DNA of 64,000 nt from Manduca sexta (lineage: Eukaryota; Arthropoda; Insecta; Lepidoptera; Sphingidae), in contig NC_051120.1 of the NCBI RefSeq assembly GCF_014839805.1, forward strand, positions 310,001 to 374,000, given 5' to 3'. The position numbers and the translations under genes were made by a program. Position 1 is the first letter of the stretch; every line of letters begins with the position of its first letter. Shown piece after piece: positions 11,286 to 22,944 of this stretch. The notes below the pieces were generated by a model. The model did not search any database and was not told the DNA's origin. It worked only from the letters and a program-made list of their open reading frames with translations.

Positions 11286-11984
11286 CCGATTTATTGTAAG
11301 CGTATCCACTTTGATACGCTAATGTAGAGATATACGCTACGTCCTCAAATCAATATCATGTACTTGTTCGATTACAATAACAGCCTGTATAAATCAGGAG
11401 TGGATTTCCTGTGCCTGATGCTGATTAACCAGACTTGCTTATGGCCATCGGAAGCATACACAGATAGTTGACACAAAAAGATTTGCATTCTTGTTTTAAA
11501 AGGAATTGAGAGTTGTTTAAAAATAATGGGAATCGGTTATTATTTAATACTTTTGTATAATGTCGGAGAAATTGTGCTTCGTTTTTCTGATATGCCTAAA
11601 ATAAATTCTTTAAAAATACTTAATGAAGTTTCGAAATATCTTAATTTAAATCAAATGAGATATAGTGTTAATTCTTTTACACTACTAGTCCTACTTTAAC
11701 TTAATTGGATTTAATCATTTCTTCTAGCCTAATGGTTGATTTTATTAAACAATAATTTTTAATTTACCGATCTCAATCATAAAACAATGAATATAAGTAA
11801 TATTTGTTGTTATTGGACCAATTTCACGATCGTTCGAAAAAAACGATTGGGATGATGGGAAGAACATCGATCCTAAGCAAATGTACAAAAGCTGACACGA
11901 AATGTAATCCCTATTTACTGTTCAGCGCAACACATTGTCAGAAGCAACTTGTGACAGTTGCTAAAACAACTGATAGCTTTTCTA
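11286..11984. other. Non-coding DNA left of and entering the duplicated block
   Basis: No gene is recognised. The sequence repeated after the N gap starts at 11875 (aagcaaatgtacaaaagctg). Confidence 0.5.
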
Positions 11985-12205
11985 TACCCGGGAATGTGAC
12001 TTCACTGCACCTTATTGTAAGTGCGGATCTAAATAAAGTATCGATTGTCGAAAATTTCGACACAATTATGGTCTGTTTAAAACTAGATATACATAGGCTG
12101 ATCCTAGAAGGTGGCATTTTTACGTGAGCCAATGTAGCGGACTTACACTTTATGTATTGTGATTGCTATCCAGGGGATACAAATATTCTACCACTAAGAA
12201 AATAA
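11985..12205. repeat. Dispersed repeat family R2
   Basis: It shares blocks with 15070-15300 and 46697-46935: aatgtgacttcactgcacct, acaattatg, aggctgatcct, tacgtgagccaatgt and attgctatcc. No coding capacity is seen. Confidence 0.55.
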
Positions 12206-12707
12206 TGATTTCTTATGTTTTCGCGAATCTTAGACAATAAAATAAAACTATTTGACGGTTTATATCGCGGTTTTTTATTTCTTTCTGACGTTTTGAAAAC
12301 AGCGTTCGTGGTTACTAGGCATACTAAGGTGTTGGTCATCCGAAAAGTCAAAGTTACAATACTACCGACATGTTACAAATTTACAATTTTTTTTTCAAAT
12401 ATACATTTATTTTCTCGGTAGAAAATTATAATAAAAAAACACGATGATACCCGTAAATTGTTATATTTTACCAGCAAATTAGTTTTATAGGCATGTAATG
12501 TTTCTTATCAACAGATTGAAAGCTATGCGCTATACGTACACTATCAAAGTGTAGGATTACGATAACAAGGGATTTGCTGAATGGACTGTACAAAGTGCTT
12601 TTATGATTTAACAATATGCCACGGTCACAGTGACCGCTAGTTGTAACTTGTAATCGCGACTACATTGGTTAACGATAAAGGTCAATTTTGTTTACTATTT
12701 GTTTATT

Positions 12708-13020
12708 TTTTTTTATTGCTTTGAATGACTAGACGAACTTGCCGTTCGCCTGATGGTAAGCGATACGACCGCCCATAAACAGTAGAAACATTATCCAACA
12801 CCAAGAATTACAAGGTATTGTTCAGTATTTCACTGCGCTCGTCATTCAAAGACATGAGATGTTAAGTCTTATTATGTCCAGTAGTTACACTGGCTACAAT
12901 ATCCTTCGAATCGGAACACAGCAGTGACTACACATTGCTGCTTGGCAGCAGAAATAAAGAATGTGGTGGTGCCTACCCAGGCGTACTCTCACACTTGAGC
13001 GACCTACCACCAATAAAATC
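12708..13020 (+). repeat. Dispersed repeat family R1, near full copy
   Basis: It contains acttgccgttcgcctgatgg, cccataaacagtagaaaca, actgcgctcgtcattcaaag, tccagtagttacactggcta and ctgcttggcagcagaaataa, then a cctacccaggcg..ctctcacac end. It has matching copies at 5895-6150 and 33335-33630 (reverse), and partial ones at 14455-14650 and 8803-8935. Confidence 0.7.
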
Positions 13021-13764
13021 TAAGTAGTATTATTGTTAATGGGCTTAGTTTACGTATATGTTTTTATTTTCTACGTCACCAATCTACAGACAGCATCAGA
13101 CTTTCTTGATTTTTACAGCTGAATTTATATGAACTTAGACGCAAATGTCAGCTATAGAAATTATGTGATCGCTTGGGATTTATAAAAGGTATTTGTAATT
13201 TATTTTTTACTATGCCAAATATTTAAAAATGATATAACTTTTTGCCGATATCGATAACCTACATGTTTAAAGCAAACAATATTCATTTACTACTTTTAAA
13301 GTTGCACCCGAAATAGCAAGCAGAAGTAACACCTTAACAAATCTAATTCAAAGACAGAAAAATACACGTGCAAACACCCCGCGTACAAAAATAGCAGCCG
13401 CGCTCATAACGTCAAGTTTAATATGAGAAGGTAACGTAATCGGCGGGCGCACATTCGAGTACCACTCTGGCCCCATCCGACGCATTATTGCAATTTTCTT
13501 TAAAGCTTTTCGCTGGTTTTTCGCTACTGTTTATGCAAACGCTAGTTTTATATCACTCGACAGTTTTGTGTAAACGTATTAAAGTTTTTATTTAAGTTCG
13601 CTTTGCGGATTTATTTATGTTTGAGACGTTGTTTGTGGAGCGATCGTTAGAGCTGCTGATTTTGAGAATTCTTTTATTGACAGAATTTATTTGAATGCGT
13701 TTTGTAGAAACTGTTAACTTGTCGTCCTTAGTATATATTTTATATATATATATTTTTTATTAGC

Positions 13765-13990
13765 AACCCGCACCGACTTCGCACGGATAGTAGAGCATAC
13801 GCCTACATTATTGCTGTCGTATATTTCGACTGAATTTAAAATAATGTTTAACATTTATAGATTAAAATAAATTATTTTGTGTCATAAACTTTAAATTCCT
13901 CTTGAATTTTGTCTATTGGTGAAAACCGTATGAGAATCTATTCAGTAGCTTTGGTGTCTTATTATATAAAGCAGAAGGGACATACATAGG
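13765..13990. repeat. RTE-related repeat family R3
   Basis: It starts agcaacccgcaccgacttcg and ends with an accgtatgagaatctattca block and ..gacatacata. This is the layout of short RTE-derived repeats common in Lepidoptera. A TA-rich stretch lies just before it. Confidence 0.5.
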
Positions 13991-14317
13991 CAAAGTTGTA
14001 AGAAAAGGTCATCAAATGAGAACGGTTGTAAATAAAGATCAATACTTGTAGAAATCGGAGACGGCTTGTAATAATACTACTATACTAAATAATAGTGACA
14101 GTATAACGTATTCTAGAATTAAATTTAAGCGAATACATTATATTTTTCCACAAAAATACATTCATGATATTTCGCGTTCATTTTTACAACAGTTCAACAA
14201 ACCTCATATCAAATCAATTTCCTGCAGCAATTTGCGTTTTGTTTTCAAACATGCAAAATATTTAAATATGTTGATTATATTTTATATTGAAATATTTGGC
14301 TACTAAGATTGGGCGTA

Positions 14318-14430
14318 TGAATGAAATAATATCAGACCTGTATATACTGTCTCATTGTTAAGTACGAGTCTCCTCTACTACTGAGAGAGTTTAAGTTTTA
14401 GTCCACCACGCTGGGCTAATACGGAGCAGT
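14318..14430 (-). repeat. SINE-A fragment (3' part only)
   Basis: It matches the tail half of the SINE at 16007-16330 (tatcagacctgtatatactg, ctcctctactactgagag, tagtccaccacgctggg) but lacks the tRNA-like head. Confidence 0.65.
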
Positions 14431-14454
14431 ATAGAGGGACAAATGCTCTAATTA

Positions 14455-14650
14455 ATTTTTTTTTATTGGTTTGAATGACGAGACGAGCTTGACGTTCGCC
14501 TGATGGTACAATACGTCCTCCCATAAACAGTAGAAATACCATCCAATACCTTACACAATAAAGTATAGATTCGCATTCCACTGCGCTCGTCATCCTGAGA
14601 CACGTGATGTTAAGTCATATAGTGTGTACACTGGCAAGAATCTCATTTTC
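14455..14650 (+). repeat. R1 repeat, internally shortened copy
   Basis: Blocks gacgagacgagcttgacgtt, cgcctgatgg, cccataaacagtagaaatac and actgcgctcgtcatcctgag follow the R1 order. Confidence 0.6.
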
Positions 14651-15069
14651 TAATAGTGCAAGATTTATTTTAATATATCCCCATCTGAAATAACCAAGTA
14701 GATCAGTGAGGTACCAATTTCCGTTCTCATATAAAGCTCTCTTTCGCGGGTCACTCGTTCATATCGCCCATTGGGAGCTAAACGGACCTCTTTTGGCGTC
14801 TCTAGATGAATTTAAATTGATTATTTATCGCACAATCGAAGACATTCAATTCTAAAAATAAACTGTTCAACGATTTGAGATCTAGTTCTTTATTTAACGG
14901 GTCAAGTGTTAAAGATAATTAAAAATTTGAATCAAGATTTCCTTCCCTTGGCAAGTGACAGCTAAAGGTAACACTTATTTCTAATAGATATTGCTTGCTA
15001 TTTCCCTAACTCAAATTTTCATTTCAAACAATAATAATGGCTATTAAAATTAAACAACACACTACGCAC

Positions 15070-15300
15070 TGCACCTAATGGTATCTAAGTGTGGTGGGGT
15101 CCAGGAATGTCGACTGACGAAAGATACTTACCCCGCGCAATCGACATAATTATGCCGGCCTATTGGAACCTGATATGCACAGGCTGATCCTGGAACGCTA
15201 CACACTTACGTGGGCCATTATGTCGGATTTTAACACCTTGTGTACGGTGGTCGCTATCTGGGCGGATATAAAATATATCCTACCACCAACATAGCAGTAG
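15070..15300. repeat. Dispersed repeat family R2
   Basis: It contains gcacctaatggtatctaag, gtcgactgacgaaagatact, acaggctgatcctgga, cttacgtgggccattatgtc and ggtcgctatctgggcggata, as in the R2 copy at 46697-46935. Confidence 0.6.
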
Positions 15301-15934
15301 TTTGCTCCTCTGTTAAAGATAGCTTATAAATTTCGGTGTAAACACTAACTATTTTATATTACTGTGTAAAGGAAATATTGTTATTAGTATTATATTATTC
15401 AGCCTTGTCAATATTGTCGCCTTATCTGTACGCTTATTAATATTGGTCAAGAACTACACTATCTAGCTGACTATTTAGTAAAGGCCTTTATGACAATAAC
15501 AATAACATCGTCTCGTGAAAGAAGTAATAATAAAAAAAAGATGCAAGCATGCGCAACTTCTGGTACAATTAGTAAAAAAAAAAACTTCAGTTACACTAAT
15601 ATTTGCGCACATCTTTTACAATAAATTCAATAATACTATAAAGATACTACGAATTAAATGACAAGCAATTTTCAATTACGTGGTTGTAAACAATTTTTGT
15701 ATCGTTAGCAATTTTTTACAGTTATAGGTAAGTAATAAAATCTATTGCAGCTAATATAGTTTTAAAGCATAGCACGGAATCAGGATACAAACTTCCAGTG
15801 GCGAAAGGTCCATATTATATACAAACCTACTCGATTTCTGTCTCCTTCTCTTTATGTAGAATATAATTATCATTAGAACGATTTGCAGATCGTATGTATG
15901 AACCTATATACATAAATACGATCTTCTTCCCTGC

Positions 15935-16445
15935 CAGCCCGAGCTGGCTTCTTTGTTTACTATATTTTTCATTTATTTTATTTTCAATATAAATTGTCTT
16001 TGTTTAATAATATCAGCCCTGTATTATATACTTGCTCACTGTTGAGCACGGGCCTCCTCTACTACTGAGAGGGATTAGGCCTTAGTCCACCACGCTGGCC
16101 TGGTGCGGATTGGTAGACTTCACACACCTTCGAAATTCCTATAGAGAACTTCTCAGATGTGCAGGTTTCCTCACGATGTTTTCCTTCACCGTTAAAGCGA
16201 ACGATAAATTCACAAACAATACACACATGATTTTTTAGAAAAGTCAGAGGTGTGTGCCCTTGGGATTTGAACCTGCGGACATTCCTCTCGGCAGTCCGAT
16301 CTACAACCAACTAGGCTATCGCCGCTTTTATGTCTTTGTTTATATAAGCTAATTTAATTAAGTGATAATTAAATATTCTCATGTACCTTGACTTATCATA
16401 AGTGCAACTATGTTCGCCTACATGATGAATAAAGCATTTTATTTA
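15935..16445 (+). repeat. Dispersed repeat family D, split by a SINE
   Basis: The left part is 15935-16006 (ccctgccagcccgagctggc) and the right part 16331-16445 (ataagtgcaactatgttcgc, then gaataaagcattttattt). Removing the SINE and one target duplication restores a sequence nearly identical to the reverse complement of 18526-18712. Another copy is at 48664-48870. Confidence 0.8.
16007..16330 (-). mobile_element. tRNA-derived SINE, family SINE-A, complete, 12 bp target duplication
   Basis: Read on the minus strand it starts with a tRNA-like head: gcggcgatagcctagttggt contains an A box, and caggttcaaatccc a B box. A tRNA-unrelated body follows, and the element ends in a cagggctgatattatt tail. 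Both sides carry the 12 bp direct repeat tgtctttgttta (15995-16006 and 16331-16342), which is expected for LINE-mediated insertion. Other copies lie at 20268-20425, 57958-58265 and in fragments. It is a polymerase III-type retroposon, not a functional tRNA gene. Confidence 0.88.
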
Positions 16446-16974
16446 TTTTATTATTTTTTATTTTTTTTATGTGTTGTGTCAGATTCGTTTTCGGCAATGT
16501 CATCTTTCGTCACTGCAAACTTCATAACTGAGTATAAATTTAAATAAATAGCCTTCAACATTGGGTTGATAAGACTGTTTTAAAAAAATTAAAGCTATAG
16601 TAGATTGGTAGGGGAGAGATTTTTGAGACCTAGTGCATATTAATATATTATTAAAATCTCATGCTTTATTAATGCACAAAAAATGCAAATTAGGAGTCCG
16701 TGCCAACCCAATGACCCATTACTATAATATATTTAAAAACTTCCCTGGATCCGTCTCTGGCTAGTTAGCGATATGGAGAGGTTTAAACGTAAACTTTTCA
16801 CATTTCAACATGTTTGCAAACGACTTGCGAAGCTAACCGCGATGACAACTCTACGTAGAGTCGTATGAATGTATTCAGAGTGTAAATATTTGATTTCGTC
16901 ATTGGTTTAATGGCAATTAGATGGAATTCGAATTTAATTCTCTGACTGGGATCGAGTAGATTGTATAATAGGTA

Positions 16975-17105
16975 CACACACACACACAACATCACGCATT
17001 TATCCCCGAAGGGTATGTAGAGGCGCAACCAAGGCAGCCACTTTTCGCCAACTGTGTTCCGTCCCATGATGTGATAGGGGGCGAGCCTATCGCCATATAA
17101 TAGGT
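16975..17105 (-). repeat. SINE-B fragment
   Basis: It carries the SINE-B tail blocks (tatccccgaagggtatgtag, aggcgcaacc, cgtcccatgatgtgatag, ggcgagcctatcgcc) after a short CA run. The tRNA-like head is missing. Confidence 0.65.
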
Positions 17106-18515
17106 ACGATTTATTTATATTTAAATGCAAACGTCTGTGGCAATGTCTAATATTTGTATGTTTTAGTTGTTAATGCAGCGATCGGATTTGGATGAAATTT
17201 GTCACACAGATACGTCGTGTCGTGGAATAACATATAGGTTACTTTTTTATTCGGGTAATTCTCTCCTAAAAAATTAATTTCTTAATTAGATGAACTAGAT
17301 TGCGCTGACATTTCATAGACGGCTTTAGGATTGCAACAATGATTTAGGGATTTTAGTAGCGGGAAAAGGCTAAGCGGAAACACGTATTATTTTATAATGG
17401 TAAAATATGTAGGCATAGAAGATTGTGGATTGTCAAGGTGCAATCTGGAAAATATCTACATCTAACAATCGATGGAAATGGATGCTGTATGGAATGAACG
17501 GTGATAGTATTACTTTTTTTTGGTACAATACAAAAAAGGAAAACAGATCACCTCATAATTTCAGTGGCAGTGAAGGAAGACCGTGGATACTATCCGCGGC
17601 TTTCATTTTGAAGTACACAAGTAAGTTGCCCAGATCCTCAGAATATGGGATAACAAACACGAAGCGAAGGTGCGTGTCGTTTGTGATGATTGTAATAGTC
17701 CCCAACCAATCACAACTAAAATGTCACGAACTCTTGTGTGCCGTGTTTGCCATATTCTAAGGGTCCAGGATCTGAGTTTGTGTACGATATTAGGATAGGC
17801 TCCTATTTCATGGCAACTAGTTTCGCCTTTACCTACCCTTGAAAAATGGAAGGCGTGATTATATAAAATATCAAACTATAGTAACATCATTGCAATTCGT
17901 GACGAAACAGTGGTGGAAAAGCTTTGTGTGTAATGAAAAACTTTTTGCGAACGGACCATGTGCGTGCAATCACCTCTGATCAAATGTAGTTAACTCTACC
18001 CCCGTTATGAACAACTAGTGTAAGTCGGAAAATAAAAAATAATATTTTGGAGGTATTTTATATTATAAATCGTAAACATTTTGTTAACAAGGGTCTCAGA
18101 AAAAGACATTCATTATTTTATAAAAAGAGAAATTATGTACCGGTCTAAAATGGTACTAAAGACATTCATTTTATTATGAAAAGATATTATATAAATACAT
18201 GTTAAGTACAACATTTTATTTTAACAATGACTCATTTTTACATAAAAGGGGTAAAAAAAGATTCGAATGAAATATAAGCAAAAATATTTTCGAATAAATG
18301 TTTCCGTTTGGAGCTATATAAATATGGAGAGATACGGCTCTGTGCCGGAAGTTCCAGTTTTCGGGCTTTGAAGATTCTCTTTTGTGAACGTATTTATTGT
18401 AGAATTCTTTGGAGCCCAATTGTGATATTTAGTATGTATAATGATAAAAATCTAGGCATGTGGAGTTTTCTAAACATGCCGTAAATATATTAAGTTCATA
18501 TATTATAATTATAGT
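17106..18515. other. Non-coding DNA between the two family D arms
   Basis: No gene is recognised. The ORF at 17425-17760 (plus) has no known motif, and in the second copy of the block it is broken by a one-base change, so it is not preserved as coding. Confidence 0.5.
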
Positions 18516-18525
18516 GAATAATAAA

Positions 18526-18712
18526 ATGCTTTATTCATCACGTAGGCGAACATAGTTGCACTTATAAGTCAAGGTACATGAGAATATTTAATTATTACTT
18601 AATTAAATTAGCTTATATAAACAAAGACAATTTATATTGAAAATAAAATAAATGAAAAATATACTTAGTAAACAAAGAAGCTAGCTCGGGCTGGCAGGGA
18701 AGAAAGAAGAAT
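18526..18712 (-). repeat. Dispersed repeat family D, uninterrupted copy
   Basis: The reverse complement reads ccctgccagcccgagctagc...tttgtttatataagctaatt...gaataaagcattttatt. It is nearly identical to 15935-16445 without the SINE, and so shows the empty target site of that SINE. Confidence 0.8.
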
Positions 18713-18740
18713 AAATTGTATAAATCTGATATTTTAAAAT

Positions 18741-19001
18741 ACACACACACTTAGGCACACATACGTCTGTTATCATTGAAAGGGTAGGCAGAGGCGCAAC
18801 TGATGCACCCAGTTTCCGCCGTGTGGATTCCGTCCCATGATATGATAGAAGGCGAGCCTATCGCCTTATCGGGCACAAATTCCAGACTCCTGGGTGATAT
18901 AGAATGGAAAAACCAATAATCACTTTTCCCGACCCGGGAATCGAACCCAAGACCTCATCATTACAGACGTATCGTAATACAACTAGGCCACGGAGGCAGT
19001 C
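18741..19001 (-). mobile_element. tRNA-derived SINE, family SINE-B, complete
   Basis: On the minus strand it starts with gactgcctccgtggcctagt (A box) and has gggttcgattcccgggtcgg (B box) about 50 bp later. A body follows containing aggctcgcc and gcgcctctgcctaccctttc. This is the standard layout of a tRNA-derived SINE. A second complete copy on the plus strand is at 37855-38085. Confidence 0.82.
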
Positions 19002-19314
19002 AAGGTTCTAACCTAATAATCATATTTAATATATTTAAAATATATATCCACATCGAAAAATATAAATAATATACCTATAATGGATACATCAGGGAATACA
19101 CAATCTGATATAAAAATGTAACAAACTTATCTTACACCACTTTGCATAACACGCCCGATCTACAATGAAAATGGCAGGACGGAAATATCCCACGGAAATG
19201 AATTCGTTCGTTGTTAAAAATAATAGTTATCAATCAGAGTATTCGATTTATTATATTCGGTAAATGTTTTTTGAGATTATGCATAACAGATAACGGTATA
19301 GTGGTAGCCTGGGT

Positions 19315-19545
19315 GTGCGCGAAATCACCGATAAATGCAGTGCAGGCTGCGATGATAGCCAGGTGAAGAGGATGACACCTTATTACGTAGGAAACTTGGC
19401 ATTGCAACTAACCATTCCTGGCCGAAGAACCAGAGGCAGACCAAGGTGGAAGAATGTAGTGATGAGGGATATGGGAGAATGTCAGGTTACCGAAGACATC
19501 ATGGATAGAGGGAAATGGAAAAGAAATATGAGGAAAGCTGACTGA
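19315..19545 (+). pseudogene. RTE-type LINE, C-terminal ORF remnant
   Basis: The 76-codon frame contains LTIPGRRTRGRPRWKNVV and MGECQVTEDIMDRGKWKR followed by RKAD and a stop. The pattern 'GRRxRGRPxxRW...D...W...RKAD' is the C-terminal end of reverse transcriptase polyproteins of RTE/BovB-like retrotransposons. Nothing of the reverse transcriptase domain remains upstream, so this is a strongly 5'-truncated insert. The identical remnant lies at 30371-30601 in the duplicated block. Confidence 0.75.
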
Positions 19546-20267
19546 CCAGTGATATGGGATCCATACCTTGGAAGAGAGAGAGCGAGATAACGGTAGAGTG
19601 AAATTTGTGTACTTACATATAAAATTGACAAGCATTGACAGATTAGGGCGTAAGAATTATGGAAGTTAAAATATTTTAAAGATTTACATAACAATAGATA
19701 CAGAGAATCCTCAGTTAGGAATGTATACCTTTACCAAGGACTTTCTGCTTATACTATCTAAAGTTTTAATTATCCAAAATTATTTTCTATGAAAAAATCA
19801 ATTAAGGAGGTAATCTTAATTCTTTTATACTCATTTCTTTCCTTCAACGACATCTGTTGAAACAATCTCAAACCCTTTTCTCAAAGCATTGTCCACGTTC
19901 TTTTTAAATGTGACAATCTTTTCGGACAAAGGCCAAGGGACACAAAGCGTTCATCCAAAGTCGAAAATTGAAAAGAAATCGATTACCCGTAGTTATAGGG
20001 CCGGTAAGGTTTGAGGATTTTAATGAGCGCCAAGTGAGGGTAGAGACGACGTGGAAACAATAATTGACGTTTTTTCACTTTGACGTCTTAAGCGGAATTG
20101 TTTTAATACATTTGTAATACTTTTGTTATAATTTTTTATTAGTGTTCTTTCATAACATTCAAATATGAATTCATCTTCGTAATTTTATTTTGATTAGGAG
20201 ACTGTATTAAACAGAATCTAAAATAATTATTATTTAATTGACTATGGTTTTGTCGGTTATATAATAA
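19546..20267. other. Non-coding DNA
   Basis: No gene or repeat family is recognised. Confidence 0.45.
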
Positions 20268-20425
20268 TAATAATATCAGCCCTGTATTATATACTTGCCC
20301 TCTGCTGGCACGGGCCTCCTCTACTACTGTGAGGGGTTAGGCCTTAGTCCACCACGCTGGCCTAGTGCGGATTGGTAGACTTCACACACCTTCGAAATTT
20401 TATAGAGAACTTCTCAGACTTGTCG
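20268..20425 (-). repeat. SINE-A, 5'-truncated copy
   Basis: The tail and part of the body match SINE-A (cagccctgtattatatacttg, tagtccaccacgctggcc, cacacaccttcgaaatt), but the tRNA head is absent. It starts in an ataataata stretch. Confidence 0.75.
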
Positions 20426-20829
20426 GTTTTACGAAATAATAATATAACAGATATTAAAAGTCTATTTAGTAACAATAGTTTAATCAGCCATTATCGTTAT
20501 GAAAACGGATATCACCTCATTTTACGATCACATTATAATTATTTAAATATATTCTTTAATTAATTTACTTATTTTGGTAAATGTTACGCGTACTCATACC
20601 AATTGCCATGGACATAAATAAAATATCAAAATAGTTTCATATTCCATAGTTTTATAGCGTGTCTACATTCATTTCCCAAAAGTGTAGTTTTGTATAAAAA
20701 ATTCACAACTAGCCGCCAAACCATCCTAGGAACGAAGGTTAACTAGGTTCTGACGATAACATCAAACAATTATACGTTTAGACGACTCGCGGTGTACAAT
20801 GAAAAGGACCTTACTATACATAACAATAT

Positions 20830-21255
20830 TTAGTGCTAAGAAAGGATCATGGTAGCCAGGAGTACAAAACTCTGGTATCGCATAAGTACAGAACGAGGTC
20901 GGTATGCACTGGTAAATTTAATGTGCCAAGGGTTAAAATTATTATGGTGACAGAACCCTTAAGAAGCGTATTCCATACCTCCTAAATAAGTTGCCAATGC
21001 TTATTAGAACTGAGTCGAATGAAGGAAAGTTTGACAGATTATTATAAATATACATGTTCAATAACTTACATAGCATTTATTAGGTACTATTATTGTACGT
21101 ACATTGATTTGAAAGTATGGTAATGTTATTAATTAGTTAGAGGCTCGTTATGTTTCTGCAGACAAACTGCGCAAATAGTTTTGTAGGGCATGGTACTAGT
21201 ACATAAGAACATAAAATTGTATTTACTTATAACAATAAATAATAAATAAATAAAC
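20830..21255 (+). pseudogene. CR1/Jockey-like LINE 3' end (frameshifted in this copy)
   Basis: The frame reads HKYRTRSVCTGKFNVPRVK, then a one-base deletion relative to 31885-32311 (ttaaaattatt versus ttaaaaattatt), then RIPYLLNKLP and a stop near 21045. The pattern 'YRTR...FNVPRxxxxYGxRTLxxRIPxxxNKLP' is typical of the extreme C-terminus of CR1/Jockey-group LINEs. A 3' UTR and an aataaataaataaa tail follow. Clade assignment within the group is uncertain. Confidence 0.65.
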
Positions 21256-21689
21256 ACTATGGTCATGATATTAATCGCGCACTTAGCAGCCTCATTTGTA
21301 TAGAAATAAGATTCAAATTACAAATACTTTTACTGCCTATTACTGAACAATCACCCGTTTATTAAAGTCGAAAGTCGAAAAATTCTTCGGCTATTCGGTG
21401 TTCCCACGTTGTATCAAATGATCGTAGCACCATACTTGTCGCTAGGCCGAGCCTGACGTCGCAAAACGCAATATTTCGCCCTTGTTAATGGAGGGGAATG
21501 AATTTTCGACGTTCTGCGGTCGCCTCGACGCCACTGCACTTGCCTTCGCTTTTAGAGCATTGGTTTTGTTCGAGTGTTTTGGAATGTAAATTGATGTTTA
21601 CTGCTATAGTGAGAAGAAAGGTATTGTTTGGCATTTTTAGATTTCTGTTTTTTTTAAATGGTAATGCTAAGCTCAGACTACAACACGCA

Positions 21690-21728
21690 TACACACACAC
21701 AGCGAGAGAGAGAGAGAGAAAAAAAAGG

Positions 21729-21759
<31 letters not shown>

Positions 21760-21775
21760 CGACACACACACACAT
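21690..21775. repeat. (CA)n and (GA)n microsatellite
   Basis: A CA run, a long GA-rich tract and another CA run follow each other. The matching tract at 32748-32825 differs in length between the two copies of the duplicated block. Confidence 0.95.
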
Positions 21776-21842
21776 TGAGAGACAACTTGTTTCGTCCTAA
21801 TTGATAATTCAAGGATACATTAGTGTATTATACGAGTCAGTA

Positions 21843-22011
21843 GCGAAGGGTGACATTTTCCGAAGAGTAATTCAACATTAATTTTGACATCAGATAGCCC
21901 ACTATGCTATATATATATATTAATTATTTATTTGATAATAATATAAAATATTTTGATGCTTTGTTAAGCATATTACGAAAGGGTAGCTATATGGTTTTAT
22001 GGACCCTTCGC
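21843..22011. repeat. MITE-like element, family M1, copy 2 (169 bp)
   Basis: It starts gcgaagggtgacattttcc and ends ggttttatggacccttcgc, the inverse arrangement of copy 1 at 43-210 with almost the same length (169 versus 168 bp). The interior is AT-rich and non-coding. The duplicated block has it again at 32894-33059. Confidence 0.55.
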
Positions 22012-22279
22012 CATTGAGTGTATAAATAATCATATAGGTATACTGAGTGTGCGGTATTAAATGTCGATACCGTTGACCGTAGCTAAGATGCCTTTTTACA
22101 ATTGTTAACGCTATCGTTATGAGAAATACATGTTTAGCGACGAAAAAAGTAATTAAAAAGTTTTATTAACCAGTAAAACGTGCGGTGGATGTATAGACCC
22201 CCAAAGTCCCTAGTTAAATATAAATGTACAAATATGTAGTCGGTATCATAAGCTTTAAGAATATGAACAAGCTATGACA

Positions 22280-22444
22280 CATTACTGGTGGTAGGTAGTC
22301 ATTTGTAAGAGTCCGCCTGGGTAGGTACCACGGCAATGTCTTTTCCTGATATTGAGCAGCAGGGTTTAGTCACTGTTGTGTTCCGGTTTCAAGAACATTG
22401 TAGCCAGTGTAACTACTGGAGATAATAAGACTTAACATCTCATG
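22280..22444 (-). repeat. R1 repeat cut by the N gap
   Basis: The reverse-oriented R1 copy breaks off at ..cttaacatctcatg exactly at the gap. The same copy continues uninterrupted at 33335-33630. Confidence 0.75.
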
Positions 22445-22944
22445 NNNNNNNNNNNNNNNNNNNNNNNNNNNNNNNNNNNNNNNNNNNNNNNNNNNNNNNN
22501 NNNNNNNNNNNNNNNNNNNNNNNNNNNNNNNNNNNNNNNNNNNNNNNNNNNNNNNNNNNNNNNNNNNNNNNNNNNNNNNNNNNNNNNNNNNNNNNNNNNN
22601 NNNNNNNNNNNNNNNNNNNNNNNNNNNNNNNNNNNNNNNNNNNNNNNNNNNNNNNNNNNNNNNNNNNNNNNNNNNNNNNNNNNNNNNNNNNNNNNNNNNN
22701 NNNNNNNNNNNNNNNNNNNNNNNNNNNNNNNNNNNNNNNNNNNNNNNNNNNNNNNNNNNNNNNNNNNNNNNNNNNNNNNNNNNNNNNNNNNNNNNNNNNN
22801 NNNNNNNNNNNNNNNNNNNNNNNNNNNNNNNNNNNNNNNNNNNNNNNNNNNNNNNNNNNNNNNNNNNNNNNNNNNNNNNNNNNNNNNNNNNNNNNNNNNN
22901 NNNNNNNNNNNNNNNNNNNNNNNNNNNNNNNNNNNNNNNNNNNN
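22445..22944. other. Assembly gap of exactly 500 N
   Basis: A run of 500 undetermined bases. The round length suggests a fixed-size placeholder, not a measured gap. Confidence 0.99.

Larger units (their letters stand above)
11875..22444. repeat. Duplicated block, left copy (right end of contig A)
   Basis: This 10.57 kb stretch is repeated at 22945-33491 in the same orientation and order, with only scattered substitutions and small indels; the offset drifts from 11070 to 11047. It ends exactly where the N gap begins. It contains SINEs, LINE remnants and an M1 MITE but no intact gene. See the finding on an unmerged contig overlap. Confidence 0.95.

Noticed and set aside
16262..16330. Possible tRNA gene on the minus strand
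   Set aside because: A and B boxes are present, but it is the head of a SINE with body, tail and target duplication.
18930..19001. Possible tRNA gene on the minus strand
   Set aside because: tRNA-like head of SINE-B; no complete cloverleaf could be drawn.
21485..21800. ORFs on both strands around the GA/CA tract (and 32541-32829)
   Set aside because: Low-complexity Ser/Leu and Arg/Glu frames caused by microsatellites; tract length differs between the two block copies.
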